Shown one piece after another: positions 1 to 8,370 of a stretch of 64,000 bases of DNA. A program made the position numbers and the translations under genes. The DNA lies in NCBI GenBank assembly GCA_942490925.1, contig CALNYX010000017.1, positions 558,001 through 622,000 on the forward strand. Reading direction: 5' to 3'. The first letter of the stretch is position 1; every line of letters begins with the position of its first letter. The notes under the pieces were generated by a model, which saw nothing but the letters and a program-made list of their open reading frames with translations, did not search any database and was not told the origin of the DNA. Source of the DNA: CALNYX01 sp942490925. GTDB taxonomy: Bacteria; Chlamydiota; Chlamydiia; Chlamydiales; JAAKFR01.

Positions 1-1098
1 AAACTTAATTCCCCTGAGGATAAAGATCTTCTTTCTGACATGTCCTCTGAGGGAGTAAATCTTATTGCAAAAATTCAAAACCTTTTTAGCAATCCCGATT
101 TGAGATTAGGCATCTGCTCAACTCAATCTCTAAAATCTTTGACTGGTTCAGCGAGAGTTCCGATGCAAAAAAAGCATTTCAGTCGCCTGTTTTCTCCCGA
201 CTCTTCTTTGAAACCTGAGCTTCCTAAAACATTGGTAACCCGCCAGACTACAGAGCTAAATCCCCAATCACTACTCCCTCAGTGCAATGGTACAGGCACA
301 CTCACTATAACCATTGATTCAAGAGACCCAAATACACAAACTCGAGCGACGTTTTCTTCTAGCAAAGATTGGTACAGTGAGGTCCAGCATGTGAGGAGCG
401 TTGATCTAGTCCATAAACTCACAGAGCATGTGAGGAGCGTTGATCTAGTCCATAAACTCACAGAGAGCATCTCAGAGAGTAGCGCTCCTTATTTGGTAAA
501 AAAATTGATTGAAACAACCCCTGAATCGCTACAACTGGGTACTTTAGCTACTGATAGCCTCCCGACACAAGGCGTGACCAAGCTTAGTTTTCGCATCTTA
601 TCACCACATCACTCTCTCCCCGCTTCAATTGAGCTACCAAAAAAAGTTGAGCAACGTCTCATAAACTTTCTAAAAAAACATCCAGACTTGAGTCAGTGGA
701 CTTGCGGCAACCTAATTCAAGCAGCTCACGGTGAATTTGATGCCTTTAAAGTCTGTCCGAGGGAAGAAATTGACGGTAAAACCCGTTGCAAAAAACTTAG
801 CCGAAATGCCAAATCAGGAAAAATCCATTCTAATGTTTTTAGTAAGGTACAGCCCCAATCTCTGTTACGTTATCAGTATTTTACTGAGAACGTTCTTCGA
901 CCAGGCGATGCTTTACTGATGTTCAATACTCCAGAAGAAAATGGTCATGCTGCTATCTACTTGGGCCACGGCTACTGCCTTGAAAAAAACGGAGATGGCC
1001 CAATTGGAATACAGCACCTTGATGAGTACCGGCATTATTTTCACGAGATCTTAGTTATCCCTCTTTCTGAAACGGAAAACAACTCTAAATATTCCTAA
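1..1098 (+). CDS. Papain-like-fold (NlpC/P60-like) hypothetical protein, 5' end outside window
   Basis: The reading frame is open from base 1. The first in-frame ATG (base 40) has no ribosome binding site, so the gene probably starts upstream of the window. The C-terminal third looks like a papain-like NlpC/P60 or LRAT-type fold: a Cys in the motif WTCGNL (codon at 703) and a later His in NGHAAIYLG (codon at 946), preceded by the typical strand RPGDALLMF. This suggests a thiol hydrolase or acyltransferase, but the assignment rests on motif shape alone. The N-terminal part is Ser/Thr-rich and carries a perfect 13-residue tandem duplication. It stands beside Inc-like and other host-interaction candidates, so a secreted protein is possible. 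Function is otherwise unknown. Confidence 0.6.
   Translation, partial: KLNSPEDKDLLSDMSSEGVNLIAKIQNLFSNPDLRLGICSTQSLKSLTGSARVPMQKKHFSRLFSPDSSLKPELPKTLVTRQTTELNPQSLLPQCNGTGTLTITIDSRDPNTQTRATFSSSKDWYSEVQHVRSVDLVHKLTEHVRSVDLVHKLTESISESSAPYLVKKLIETTPESLQLGTLATDSLPTQGVTKLSFRILSPHHSLPASIELPKKVEQRLINFLKKHPDLSQWTCGNLIQAAHGEFDAFKVCPREEIDGKTRCKKLSRNAKSGKIHSNVFSKVQPQSLLRYQYFTENVLRPGDALLMFNTPEENGHAAIYLGHGYCLEKNGDGPIGIQHLDEYRHYFHEILVIPLSETENNSKYS
388..465 (+). repeat. 39-bp perfect tandem duplication
   Basis: Two exact adjacent copies of a 39-bp unit (388-426 and 427-465) encode HVRSVDLVHKLTE twice. The frame is kept. Exact identity implies a recent slippage or duplication event. Confidence 0.95.
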
Positions 1099-1168
1099 AA
1101 AAAGAAACTTCTTGGTGAATCACAATTTAAAAATACCATTTTATTAGATAGTGTCGTTCTATGGAATT

Positions 1169-1513
1169 TTAGTAGCGCATGATCTTTTGGATTTCCCTAC
1201 GTGTCTGATCAGGAGACATTTGGCCTTGATCCAACTGAATTGCCACATCTTTTAGGAGGCCTAAGCGTGGACTTGAAGGATTAAGATGACTGAGTTTAGC
1301 GAGAAGAAAGTTGACCTCATCAGAAGCAGCTCGCTGATCGAGTTCGATCACAAGCTGCTCTCCTTGATGAGCCTGGATCTCCCCCTCTTCAAGAGAGTGG
1401 GCAAGCTCATGGATCTGCTTTTCAAAAAAATTCCTACTCTCACTTGAGAGGTAAGGACTAAAATCGATCACTTGTCTCAGTAATTCCAGCTGGTTATATG
1501 CTTTGGTATCCAT
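1169..1513 (-). CDS. Small helical hypothetical protein
   Basis: A 114-residue soluble protein, predicted almost entirely helical, with no signal peptide, membrane segment or recognisable domain. I chose the ATG at 1513 (MDTKAYNQ) because GGAAGAGG lies at good spacing before it. The longer reading from 1570 has no ribosome binding site, and its ATG falls inside a TATAAT promoter hexamer. The segment RREIQKIMRY at the C terminus is basic. It is divergently transcribed from the Inc-like gene at 1669 with promoters facing away from each other. I do not recognise the family. Confidence 0.6.
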   Translation of the reverse strand: MDTKAYNQLELLRQVIDFSPYLSSESRNFFEKQIHELAHSLEEGEIQAHQGEQLVIELDQRAASDEVNFLLAKLSHLNPSSPRLGLLKDVAIQLDQGQMSPDQTRREIQKIMRY

Positions 1514-1568
1514 CTTTTGCCTCTTCCCTCTTCTGGAGCAGATAGAATTAACTGCCACCTTAAGGTTC

Positions 1569-1597
1569 ATTATAACTTTTTTGGATGGTTCTTTGAA
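1569..1597 (-). promoter_or_regulatory. Putative sigma-66/70 promoter for the 1513-1169 gene
   Basis: On the minus strand TTCAAA (1597-1592) and TATAAT (1574-1569) are separated by 17 bases. The -10 is perfect and the -35 matches at four of six positions. It supports the downstream ATG at 1513 as the true start. Confidence 0.5.
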
Positions 1598-1607
1598 AAA
1601 GAAAACA

Positions 1608-1636
1608 TTGGCAAAAAATGCATCTCTATTTAATAT
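1608..1636 (+). promoter_or_regulatory. Putative promoter for the Inc-like gene
   Basis: TTGGCA (1608-1613), a 17-base spacer and TAATAT (1631-1636) precede the gene starting at 1669. Transcription would begin near 1643 and leave a short leader containing AGGAGG. Confidence 0.5.
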
Positions 1637-1668
1637 CTCTTAACAAACAACCTACCTAGGAGGGTTTC

Positions 1669-2019
1669 ATGGCTGGTCCATCAATTCAACCACAAGGCGC
1701 TTCCGCTCCAATTCAACAAGCGGCCGCTGAATCAAAAAATTGCGATAAACTTAAAACAGCACTAAAAGTTACTGCTGTAGTAGTAGCTGTATTAGCTGCT
1801 CTTACACTTGTAATGGGTGCTTTGCAGCTTTCAGGAGCTGTTCAGTTCACAGCTAACAACTTCGGCATGATGCCGCAAAACGTAGCATTCTGGATGACAG
1901 TTGCTGGTGGAGCTGCACTTGGTGTAACAGGAATTCTTAGTACAATTGCTGCTATCCAAGCTTACCGTGCTGGGCGCGAGGCTCCTGTTGTTAACGAACA
2001 GCAACTACAACAAACCTAA
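1669..2019 (+). CDS. Inc-like inclusion membrane protein, positional counterpart of IncB/IncC
   Basis: A 116-residue protein with two long hydrophobic segments (about residues 32-55 and 67-92) separated by a short loop, the bilobed pattern that defines chlamydial inclusion membrane (Inc) proteins. The N-terminal ~30 residues are polar and rich in Gln, Ala and Pro, and the C-terminal tail is short and polar. The start is certain: AGGAGG stands seven bases before the ATG. In C. trachomatis incB and incC directly precede CT234, whose homologue follows here, so position supports the Inc assignment. It has its own promoter and terminator and is therefore monocistronic. A role in the host-derived vacuole membrane is inferred, since Inc proteins share topology more than sequence. 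Confidence 0.7.
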   Translation: MAGPSIQPQGASAPIQQAAAESKNCDKLKTALKVTAVVVAVLAALTLVMGALQLSGAVQFTANNFGMMPQNVAFWMTVAGGAALGVTGILSTIAAIQAYRAGREAPVVNEQQLQQT

Positions 2020-2047
2020 TAAGAAAAGATATTCTTTTCTTGAAAAA

Positions 2048-2077
2048 GGGCATGGAGAAATCCATGTCCTTTTTTTT
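2048..2077 (+). terminator. Rho-independent terminator of the Inc-like gene
   Basis: A 9-bp stem (2048-2056 with 2061-2069, one G:U pair), a GAAA tetraloop and eight T residues follow the stop codon at 2019. The hairpin lies inside the apparent 5' extension of the next frame, which argues against the upstream start codons there. Confidence 0.85.
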
Positions 2078-2087
2078 GATCTTCAAT

Positions 2088-2093
2088 TATAAT
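2088..2093 (+). promoter_or_regulatory. TATAAT -10 hexamer just upstream of the CT234-like start
   Basis: A consensus -10 hexamer ends nine bases before the ATG at 2103. No good -35 is seen. If used, transcription would start at or a few bases before the start codon and give a leaderless or near-leaderless message; no ribosome binding site is visible. Confidence 0.4.
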
Positions 2094-2102
2094 ATCTCTT
2101 CT

Positions 2103-4865
2103 ATGGAGAGAGTCGTCCGCCTACTATTTAACCTACATCCCGGTGAAGGAGCGAAGAGTCTTCTTTTTATTCTTCTAGGGCTACTATGGAGCATCGGCTC
2201 CTATGGAATGTTGACGCTCTCTGAAGGGATGTTTCTCGAGCATATCGGCGCTAGCCAACTCCCTCTCACTTATGTCTATATCTCACTTACGCTTTTTGCC
2301 CTCTCCTCAATTCTACTTTTTTCTTTAAACCGTCTTTCGATTCGTAAAATTCTCCCTCTTTTGATCCTTACATGGTCAGTACTTGCTCTTGTGTTCTATG
2401 CCCTTTATCCAATTGCCTCTCACAGCAGCTCGTATTGGTTCTATTTTAAGATCTATGGTTGGGTTGTACCGATCTCCACCTACATCTGTTACTGGGCTTT
2501 TATCGATCAGTATATCGATCTGCAGGATGGCAAGCGTCTCTTTGGTCTCCTCAATGCTGTTATTTTCCTCGGCGATGCCGCAGGAGGAGGTCTCATCTCG
2601 TTTGGTATTCAAAAATTAGGTATGCAAGGCCTTCTTTTAACGTTTGTTGCTCTGATTCTCTCATCACTCCCCTTTCTCTATCTCGTCACTAAGCGGGTCT
2701 CACCACTGCTTGAAGAGCATGTCGATCACGGAGATGTGCGCCCCTCTTTGAATCTCAAAGAGAGCATCAAACAAGTTATTACGTCAAAATTTACGCTCTA
2801 CCTACTTGGCTTCTATTTTGTGATGCAACTGTTGATCATCACGACGGAATATAGCTACATGTCCTCATTTCAGACGGTTTTTGCAGGAAAGGGAGATCAT
2901 CACCTCACTGAGTTTCTCGGAACGTGCAGTATGTGGATCTCGCTTGGTAATGTTCTTTTTGGCTTTTTTGCCTATAGCCGTCTAGTTAAGCGAATGGGTG
3001 TTCAAAATCTTATTTTGATTGCTCCAAGCTGCATATTACTGCTTTTTTGCTTCTGGTTTTGGAAAGAGGGACTACCGATTGCAATCTTTGGAATCATTGC
3101 GCGCGAAGGAATGGCCTATTCACTCGATGATAATAACTTGAATCTGTTGATTTCAGGTGTGCCGACAAAAATTAAAAACCAAGTCAGAATTACTGTAGAG
3201 TCATTTTTTGAACCGTTTGGCATGCTTTTAAGCGCCTCGCTCCTCTTTGTCTTTTATAAAAAGTGTCACCTGCTCGGCTTGATCTTTGCACTTGTTGCAT
3301 GCGTTTTAGTGCTCTTTTTACGTTCTCAATATGCCAAGGCTATCTTCAGTAACCTGATTGCAAGTTCGATTCGATTTGGTAAAAAAGCAATCGACTGGAT
3401 TCCCAAAAGAGAGAAAAAGCAGTTTGAACGTTATCTGCTTTTAACTTTGAAGCGTTCTGATGAAAAAAGCCGACTCCTAGCCTTTGAATATCTTCTCAAG
3501 ATGAATAATGATGATCTGCTCCCCCACCTTCTCAATCAGATCAATCGTTTTAGTCTACCAGCCAAACTCAAAGCGATTGATCTGCTTAGCGAGAGTGAGT
3601 GGGCAAAGGAGCCTGTTGTTGTGGAGCGGCTTGAAAAGTGGCGTCGTATCCTGCCGCATCCGACCTTGAAGAGTGCGATTCATCTCTATTTTGCACGCCA
3701 TGCACTTCTTAGACCTGAAAAGATCATGAACGATCTCCACAATGAACACCTCGGTTTGCAAGCAGCTGCGATATTAAGTCTGAAAACAACACCCTACCAG
3801 TCCCAACTCCCCTCTTTCTTGACACTTGCCTCAGAAAAACTCCGTCTACTTTTAGACTCAAAAATTGAGCGAGAGATCTGTACTGGTTTAGAAATTCTAG
3901 GCTACGAGAAAAACAGTGAGAACCTTGAAGTGATCTTCTCCTATCTCAAGCATCCTGCGCTCAATGTGACTCTCGCTGCAGCGAAAGCGCTGGCACACGT
4001 AGCAAGTCCTGATTGTAAAGAGTTTGCCCCTCAAATTATCGAGCGCCTCTTTTCAACAAGAGATCCTCAAGTGCGTCACTACTACTTGCAAGCGCTTGAA
4101 AAGATGCAAGATCAAGACTCGATTCGGGAATTGATCTTAGCAACAATCCATTTCCGTCCAAACGAGCGTGCATTAGTCGAGCGTTTTATTCTGGAAATTA
4201 GTAATCAACAAAATGCACCGACTCTTCTTGAGCTAGTACAGGATCGTTTTATTCATGAACGCTGCCGCTTGCTTGCAGGGAAATTGCTTGCAAAGCGCGA
4301 TCTCAACCTACTGAAAAATCACCTCTTTTCTTTGGCTCAAAAAGAGATCGAACGGGCCTACTTCTACTTCTATCATGCCAAGACAATTCAAAAGCAGATT
4401 CCTGAGTACGACCTTTTGATCTTGGAAAATGCCTTAGAAACAGGCTATCACTCGGTGATTGATTTTGTCATTCAGCTTCTTGGTGCGGCAAACTCTATTG
4501 ATGAGAGTGAGATCCTCTCTCATACGCTGCGGAGTAAGAATCGTAAGCTTAGAGCGCAAGCGATTGAAACCTTGCAAAAGGCCTGTTCAACGCGTCTTTT
4601 CACCCTGCTCGAGCCTCTGATTGATGAGAGGCCTCTCGAACAAAAATTGCGCTACTATTTGAAAAAAGGGCATATTCCGCTAAACTTGACCCAACTTCTC
4701 GACACAATGGTCTACTCTCCATCCCTGACAGATCAAATTGTTGCGATTGGCCTGAAGGCTAAACTAGATGCTCCTGGATGGCGAGAAGTTGTAAAGAAAA
4801 AACTCCAAAGCAACGAAGAAATCTTTGAGCACTTTGCTCATGAACTATTAGAGACAACAGCATGA
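2103..4865 (+). CDS. ATP/ADP-translocase-like membrane protein with C-terminal HEAT repeats (CT234-like)
   Basis: A 920-residue two-part protein. About residues 1-430 form a polytopic membrane domain of roughly 12 segments resembling the nucleotide transporter (ATP/ADP translocase) family. From about residue 450 to the end the sequence is soluble and made of paired helices of HEAT type, for example VTLAAAKALAHVASPD. The combination and length match C. trachomatis CT234 (about 915 residues). Lysine and arginine residues needed for nucleotide transport were not checked, so the substrate is unknown. I start at ATG 2103 (MERVVRLL); earlier in-frame starts lie within the terminator of the previous gene. 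The stop overlaps the next start (ATGA), so it is coupled to the cNMP-binding protein. Confidence 0.85.
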   Translation: MERVVRLLFNLHPGEGAKSLLFILLGLLWSIGSYGMLTLSEGMFLEHIGASQLPLTYVYISLTLFALSSILLFSLNRLSIRKILPLLILTWSVLALVFYALYPIASHSSSYWFYFKIYGWVVPISTYICYWAFIDQYIDLQDGKRLFGLLNAVIFLGDAAGGGLISFGIQKLGMQGLLLTFVALILSSLPFLYLVTKRVSPLLEEHVDHGDVRPSLNLKESIKQVITSKFTLYLLGFYFVMQLLIITTEYSYMSSFQTVFAGKGDHHLTEFLGTCSMWISLGNVLFGFFAYSRLVKRMGVQNLILIAPSCILLLFCFWFWKEGLPIAIFGIIAREGMAYSLDDNNLNLLISGVPTKIKNQVRITVESFFEPFGMLLSASLLFVFYKKCHLLGLIFALVACVLVLFLRSQYAKAIFSNLIASSIRFGKKAIDWIPKREKKQFERYLLLTLKRSDEKSRLLAFEYLLKMNNDDLLPHLLNQINRFSLPAKLKAIDLLSESEWAKEPVVVERLEKWRRILPHPTLKSAIHLYFARHALLRPEKIMNDLHNEHLGLQAAAILSLKTTPYQSQLPSFLTLASEKLRLLLDSKIEREICTGLEILGYEKNSENLEVIFSYLKHPALNVTLAAAKALAHVASPDCKEFAPQIIERLFSTRDPQVRHYYLQALEKMQDQDSIRELILATIHFRPNERALVERFILEISNQQNAPTLLELVQDRFIHERCRLLAGKLLAKRDLNLLKNHLFSLAQKEIERAYFYFYHAKTIQKQIPEYDLLILENALETGYHSVIDFVIQLLGAANSIDESEILSHTLRSKNRKLRAQAIETLQKACSTRLFTLLEPLIDERPLEQKLRYYLKKGHIPLNLTQLLDTMVYSPSLTDQIVAIGLKAKLDAPGWREVVKKKLQSNEEIFEHFAHELLETTA

Positions 4866-5299
4866 AAACTCTCAATTTGATCGATAAAGCCTTCCTTTTG
4901 AAAAAGACGACGCTTTTTGGCTCGCTTGACCTCGACCTGCTACTGACAATTTCTGATAAGCTTGAGATCATGACCTGCCAGGCTGGCGAGACAATCTTTG
5001 CTTCGACTCAAGATGGAAATCGAATGTATCTGATTGTTGAGGGAGAGGTGTTGATTGAAAACCCACACGGTGAGCCGCTGGCTAAGTTGACAAGTGGGGA
5101 ATTTTTCGGGGATGAGTCGGTCTTCAATGAGAAGCCTAGAACTTACAATGCAAAAAGCTTGAGCGCCGCGCGCCTGCTCTCTCTTTCAAGGAATCACTTA
5201 CTTGGAATTATTGCTGAGTGCCCATCCGTTGCAGTTGCACTGCTCGAGTCTTACTCAGCCAATGTCGAATTTAGGAAACGTCCAACTCCAAAGAGTTGA
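4862..5299 (+). CDS. Cyclic-nucleotide-binding-domain protein (CT235-like)
   Basis: A 145-residue protein consisting of one cNMP-binding/CAP-type beta-roll. Visible are GNRMYLIVEGEV, the GEFFGDESVF turn and an Arg in the phosphate-binding cassette region (KPRTYNAKS). There is no DNA-binding domain or kinase attached. C. trachomatis has the same stand-alone protein (CT235) after CT234. The start overlaps the stop of the transporter by four bases, so both are made from one message, and a regulatory subunit for that membrane protein is a reasonable inference. Whether it binds cAMP, cGMP or nothing cannot be told from sequence. Confidence 0.85.
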   Translation: MKTLNLIDKAFLLKKTTLFGSLDLDLLLTISDKLEIMTCQAGETIFASTQDGNRMYLIVEGEVLIENPHGEPLAKLTSGEFFGDESVFNEKPRTYNAKSLSAARLLSLSRNHLLGIIAECPSVAVALLESYSANVEFRKRPTPKS

Positions 5300-5300
5300 A
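5283..5300. terminator. Possible shared hairpin between convergent genes
   Basis: An inverted repeat CAACTC / GAGTTG with a CAAA loop spans the end of the cNMP gene. It lies between two convergent genes, but neither side has a strong T-tract, so it is a weak terminator candidate. Confidence 0.3.
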
Positions 5301-5316
5301 CGTTTAATAACCAGCT

Positions 5317-5559
5317 TTACTTCTTCTCAGCTTTCTTTTGGTTGATGTAGTCAATAACATTGCCTACAGTCTTAAGCTTTTCAGCTTCTTCTTCTGAGAT
5401 CTCAAATCCATAACGCTCTTCGAAAGTCATGATGAGCTCTGTCAAATCAAGGCTATCAGCGTTCAAATCTTCAACAAAAGATTTTTCAGCTGTAACATCA
5501 CCCTCATCAACACCAAGTTGCTCAACAACAATATCAATCACTTCTTTTTCTACTGACAT
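5317..5559 (-). CDS. acpP: Acyl carrier protein
   Basis: An 80-residue acidic protein. Ser36 in NADSLDLTEL is the attachment site for 4'-phosphopantetheine, which carries growing acyl chains in type II fatty acid synthesis. Length and motif are typical. I start at ATG 5559 (MSVEKEVI) because AAGGAAG stands just before it; the ATG five codons upstream has no ribosome binding site. It is the last gene of the fabH-fabD-fabG-acpP cluster but has its own strong promoter in the 98-base gap after fabG, consistent with the need for high ACP levels. Confidence 0.95.
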   Translation of the reverse strand: MSVEKEVIDIVVEQLGVDEGDVTAEKSFVEDLNADSLDLTELIMTFEERYGFEISEEEAEKLKTVGNVIDYINQKKAEKK

Positions 5560-5611
5560 GGTAGCTTCCTTCATATTTATTTCTCCAAAAAAAATTAACT
5601 ATAGTTGGATA

Positions 5612-5640
5612 AGTATAGCGATCGAAACTCTTTTTGACAA
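5612..5640 (-). promoter_or_regulatory. Strong putative promoter of acpP
   Basis: On the minus strand TTGTCA (5640-5635), a 17-base spacer and TATACT (5617-5612) match the sigma-70 consensus at five of six positions in each hexamer. The predicted leader is about 45 bases. Confidence 0.7.
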
Positions 5641-5657
5641 GAGCTAGATGGTATAGC

Positions 5658-6380
5658 TTACATCACCATGCCTCCATCTACAGTCAGAACTTGACCTGTC
5701 ACATAGCTGGCCATAGGGCTAGCTAAAAAAAGAGTTGCATCGGCAATCTCACTTGCCTCACCCAAGCGACCCATCGGGATCATCTTCAAAAGAGCCTCTT
5801 TTTGAGCATCAGGCAACACATCGGTCATATCTGTCTTGATAAAGCCAGGGGCAATGCAGTTTACCGAAATCCCACGAGCTCCCACCTCTTTAGCCAAGGA
5901 CTTGGTAAACCCGATCATTCCAGCCTTCGAAGCGGCGTAGTTGGTCTGCCCAGCATTTCCCATCAAGCCAACAACTGATGTGATATTGATAATCTTGCCA
6001 TGTCTAGCCTTCATCATGGGACGAATCACGGCTCTGCATGTATGAAAGACTGAAGTCAAATTCGTTTCAATCACCTGCGCCCAATCTTCAGGCTTGAGCT
6101 TCATCAAAAGCTGATCGCGTGTGATCCCTGCATTATTGACCAAGATATCGACGCCATCAATCTGCTTGATCGCTGCTTCAACCGATTCAAGATTTCCAAC
6201 ATCAACCTGGTAGAAGGTTGAATTTGGGATCTCTGCTTCTGCAGCTTTGCCCCGCTCGGCGTTGGTTCCAAAAAGCGCAACTTGAGCACCTTGCTCAGAA
6301 AGGCGCAACGCAATTGCTTTTCCAATGCCACGCGTACCGCCCGTAACTATCGCTCTTTGATCTGTAAGAAGTTTGTTCAT
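5658..6380 (-). CDS. fabG: 3-oxoacyl-[ACP] reductase
   Basis: A 240-residue short-chain dehydrogenase/reductase that reduces 3-oxoacyl-ACP with NADPH in each elongation cycle. The Rossmann motif TGGTRGIG is at residues ~14-21, NNAG near residue 87, and the catalytic Ser with the YAASK pair (NYAASKAGMIGF) near residue 150. Length is as usual. The ATG overlaps the fabD stop by four bases (ATGA), indicating translational coupling. The order fabH-fabD-fabG-acpP equals CT239-CT236 of C. trachomatis. Confidence 0.95.
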   Translation of the reverse strand: MNKLLTDQRAIVTGGTRGIGKAIALRLSEQGAQVALFGTNAERGKAAEAEIPNSTFYQVDVGNLESVEAAIKQIDGVDILVNNAGITRDQLLMKLKPEDWAQVIETNLTSVFHTCRAVIRPMMKARHGKIINITSVVGLMGNAGQTNYAASKAGMIGFTKSLAKEVGARGISVNCIAPGFIKTDMTDVLPDAQKEALLKMIPMGRLGEASEIADATLFLASPMASYVTGQVLTVDGGMVM

Positions 6381-7303
6381 TGTGTGATTCCTTCTGCAAG
6401 TAGTTCTAAATCTGAAACTTTTCCAATTGAAAGTGTTGGAACTTTAATGCCGATCTTCTTGTTCAGACCTGCAAGCACTTTCCCTGCACCAATCTCAACA
6501 AAGAGCTCAACTCCTTCCATCTTTTTAATGCCCTGCTCCCAACGCACCGGCGAGGTCACTTGACTGGCTAAATTCTTTTTAATCGACTCAGAATCACTTA
6601 CATAATCTCCAACGACATTCATAATGAGGCCAACCTCACTTGGTGCAAATGTGGTCTCGTGAATTTTGGGTGAGAGTTTCTCTTCGGCCGACTGCATCAA
6701 TCCGCTATGAAAAGCGCCATGAACTTTCAATGGCATCGCAAGTTTAGCCCCAGCCTCTTTTGCCAAGGCCATTCCCTTTTCAACGGCACCTGCACTCCCC
6801 GAAATCACCACTTGGCCTGGGCAGTTGAAGTTAGCTGCCCAGAGCTGATCAACCTGATCAACAACTGACTGCACTTGCTCACCACTCAAGCCTATAATTG
6901 CAGCCATAGCCCCTTTATGTTGCAAGCAAGCCTCATTCATGGCTTCTGCTCGAAATTGAACAAGTGGTAAGCAGTCAGCAAAAGCGAGTCGTCTGCTCGC
7001 GCTCAAGGCACTATACTCCCCTAAACTATGTCCAGCACAGACAATAGGTTCAAGTCCTGGAAATTGTTCTTGAATGGCTCGCAATACCGCCATGCTGTTG
7101 AGATAAATCGCTGTTTGGCTATTGCGTGTTTGGGTCAACTCTTCAACTGGACCTTCAAAGGCAACTTTTGAAACAGACCGTTTGAGGAGCTCATCTCCCT
7201 CTTGGAAAACCTCTCTAGCAGCCGTGCTGTTGTCATAAAAATCCTTCCCCATGCCTACTGATTGTGATCCTTGACCTGGAAATATAAATGCTATTTTTTT
7301 CAT
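6377..7303 (-). CDS. fabD: Malonyl-CoA:ACP transacylase
   Basis: A 308-residue transacylase that loads malonate from CoA onto ACP. The oxyanion-hole motif FPGQGSQ is at residues 8-14, the nucleophile elbow GHSLGEYS is near residue 90, and the catalytic His lies in KVHGAFHS. The start chosen (ATG at 7303, MKKIAFIF) matches the family's N terminus, has a purine-rich ribosome site and overlaps the fabH stop by four bases; the longer frame from 7336 would lie inside fabH. The stop is coupled to fabG. Confidence 0.95.
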   Translation of the reverse strand: MKKIAFIFPGQGSQSVGMGKDFYDNSTAAREVFQEGDELLKRSVSKVAFEGPVEELTQTRNSQTAIYLNSMAVLRAIQEQFPGLEPIVCAGHSLGEYSALSASRRLAFADCLPLVQFRAEAMNEACLQHKGAMAAIIGLSGEQVQSVVDQVDQLWAANFNCPGQVVISGSAGAVEKGMALAKEAGAKLAMPLKVHGAFHSGLMQSAEEKLSPKIHETTFAPSEVGLIMNVVGDYVSDSESIKKNLASQVTSPVRWEQGIKKMEGVELFVEIGAGKVLAGLNKKIGIKVPTLSIGKVSDLELLAEGITQ

Positions 7304-8289
7304 TCTTCTACCTTTTTTAAAATCGATGCGCCCCATGTAAACCCAGCACCAAATGCCACAAGAAGCAGGTTCTCATTACGCTTCACTTCGTGCTCTTGAA
7401 GCAACTCATCTAACGCGATGGCAATCCCAGACGCTGATGTATTGCCATATTTATGCACTGTTTTAAACACTTTGTTTTCTGGAAGCTGAAAACGTTTAGC
7501 CATTGCATCAATAATTCGCTCATTAGCTTGATGGGGCACAAACCAATTGATCTGATCCTTTTCCAACTTACCTTCTTTAAGACATTCAATAACGGCGCTT
7601 TCCATGCGGCGCACGGCATGCTTAAAAACCTCTTGTCCTTCCATAGCGATGTAGTGCAGTCCCTCTTTAAGACTCTGCTCAGATGTTGGATGGCGACTCC
7701 CACCACCTGGCAAGATAAGCAAGCCCCCCTCTTTTCCATCAGCACCAAGACAGACATTTTCAACAGCGAGCCCAGCGCCCTTTCCTGTAACAATAGCGGC
7801 AGCTGCTCCATCGCCAAAGAGTACGCATGTCTTGCGATCTTCATAATTGACAATAGAAGAGAGTTTTTCAGATGCTATAAGAAGAATATTTTTATAGAGG
7901 CCAGATTCGACGAAGCCTTTAGCTGCAGATAAACCATAAAGATAGCCTGTACAGGCTGCTTGCAGATCAAAAGCGGCAACCGCCTTTAACCCCAGTTTCG
8001 TCTGAACGAGGGCTGCTGTACTTGGAAAAACGTAGTCAGATGTTGAAGTTGCGACCAAAATCAGGTCGATTTCACCTGCCGAAATGTTAGAGGCAGCAAT
8101 CGCTCTTTCGGCAGCCCTTACAGCCATGTCAGAGGTAAACTCCTCTTTACCAGCGATGCGTCTTTCACGAATTCCCGTGCGACTGACAATCCATTCATCA
8201 GAGGTTTCCACCATTTTTTCAAAATCTTTGTTCGTTAATACCCGCTCGGGAAGATAAGAACCTGTTGCAATGATTCGTGCTTTTGCCAC
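7300..8289 (-). CDS. fabH: 3-oxoacyl-[ACP] synthase III
   Basis: A 329-residue condensing enzyme that joins acetyl-CoA with malonyl-ACP to start fatty acid synthesis. The Cys-His-Asn triad is visible: AACTGYLYG near residue 112, VPHQAN near 250 and YGNTSA near 280. It starts at a GTG (8289) preceded by GAGG. It is the first gene of a minus-strand operon and lies divergent from recR with about 80 bases between. Confidence 0.95.
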   Translation of the reverse strand: MAKARIIATGSYLPERVLTNKDFEKMVETSDEWIVSRTGIRERRIAGKEEFTSDMAVRAAERAIAASNISAGEIDLILVATSTSDYVFPSTAALVQTKLGLKAVAAFDLQAACTGYLYGLSAAKGFVESGLYKNILLIASEKLSSIVNYEDRKTCVLFGDGAAAAIVTGKGAGLAVENVCLGADGKEGGLLILPGGGSRHPTSEQSLKEGLHYIAMEGQEVFKHAVRRMESAVIECLKEGKLEKDQINWFVPHQANERIIDAMAKRFQLPENKVFKTVHKYGNTSASGIAIALDELLQEHEVKRNENLLLVAFGAGFTWGASILKKVEE

Positions 8290-8370
8290 GGCGTACCTCG
8301 TTAAAAAGCAAAGAGTCTAGCACTTTATCTTTTTTTTGCAAAATTTTGAAAAGAGTGCTAGGCTCACCCC

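Noticed and set aside
1144..1158. TAGATAGTGTCGT also present near 14064, both next to 3' ends of minus-strand genes; considered as insertion-sequence ends
   Set aside because: Only about 13 bases match and the flanks differ; matches of this length are expected by chance in 64 kb, and no transposase is near.
2040..2102. N-terminal extension of the CT234-like protein from TTG 2040 or ATG 2052
   Set aside because: These codons lie within the terminator hairpin and T-run of the preceding gene; the shorter product matches the family length.
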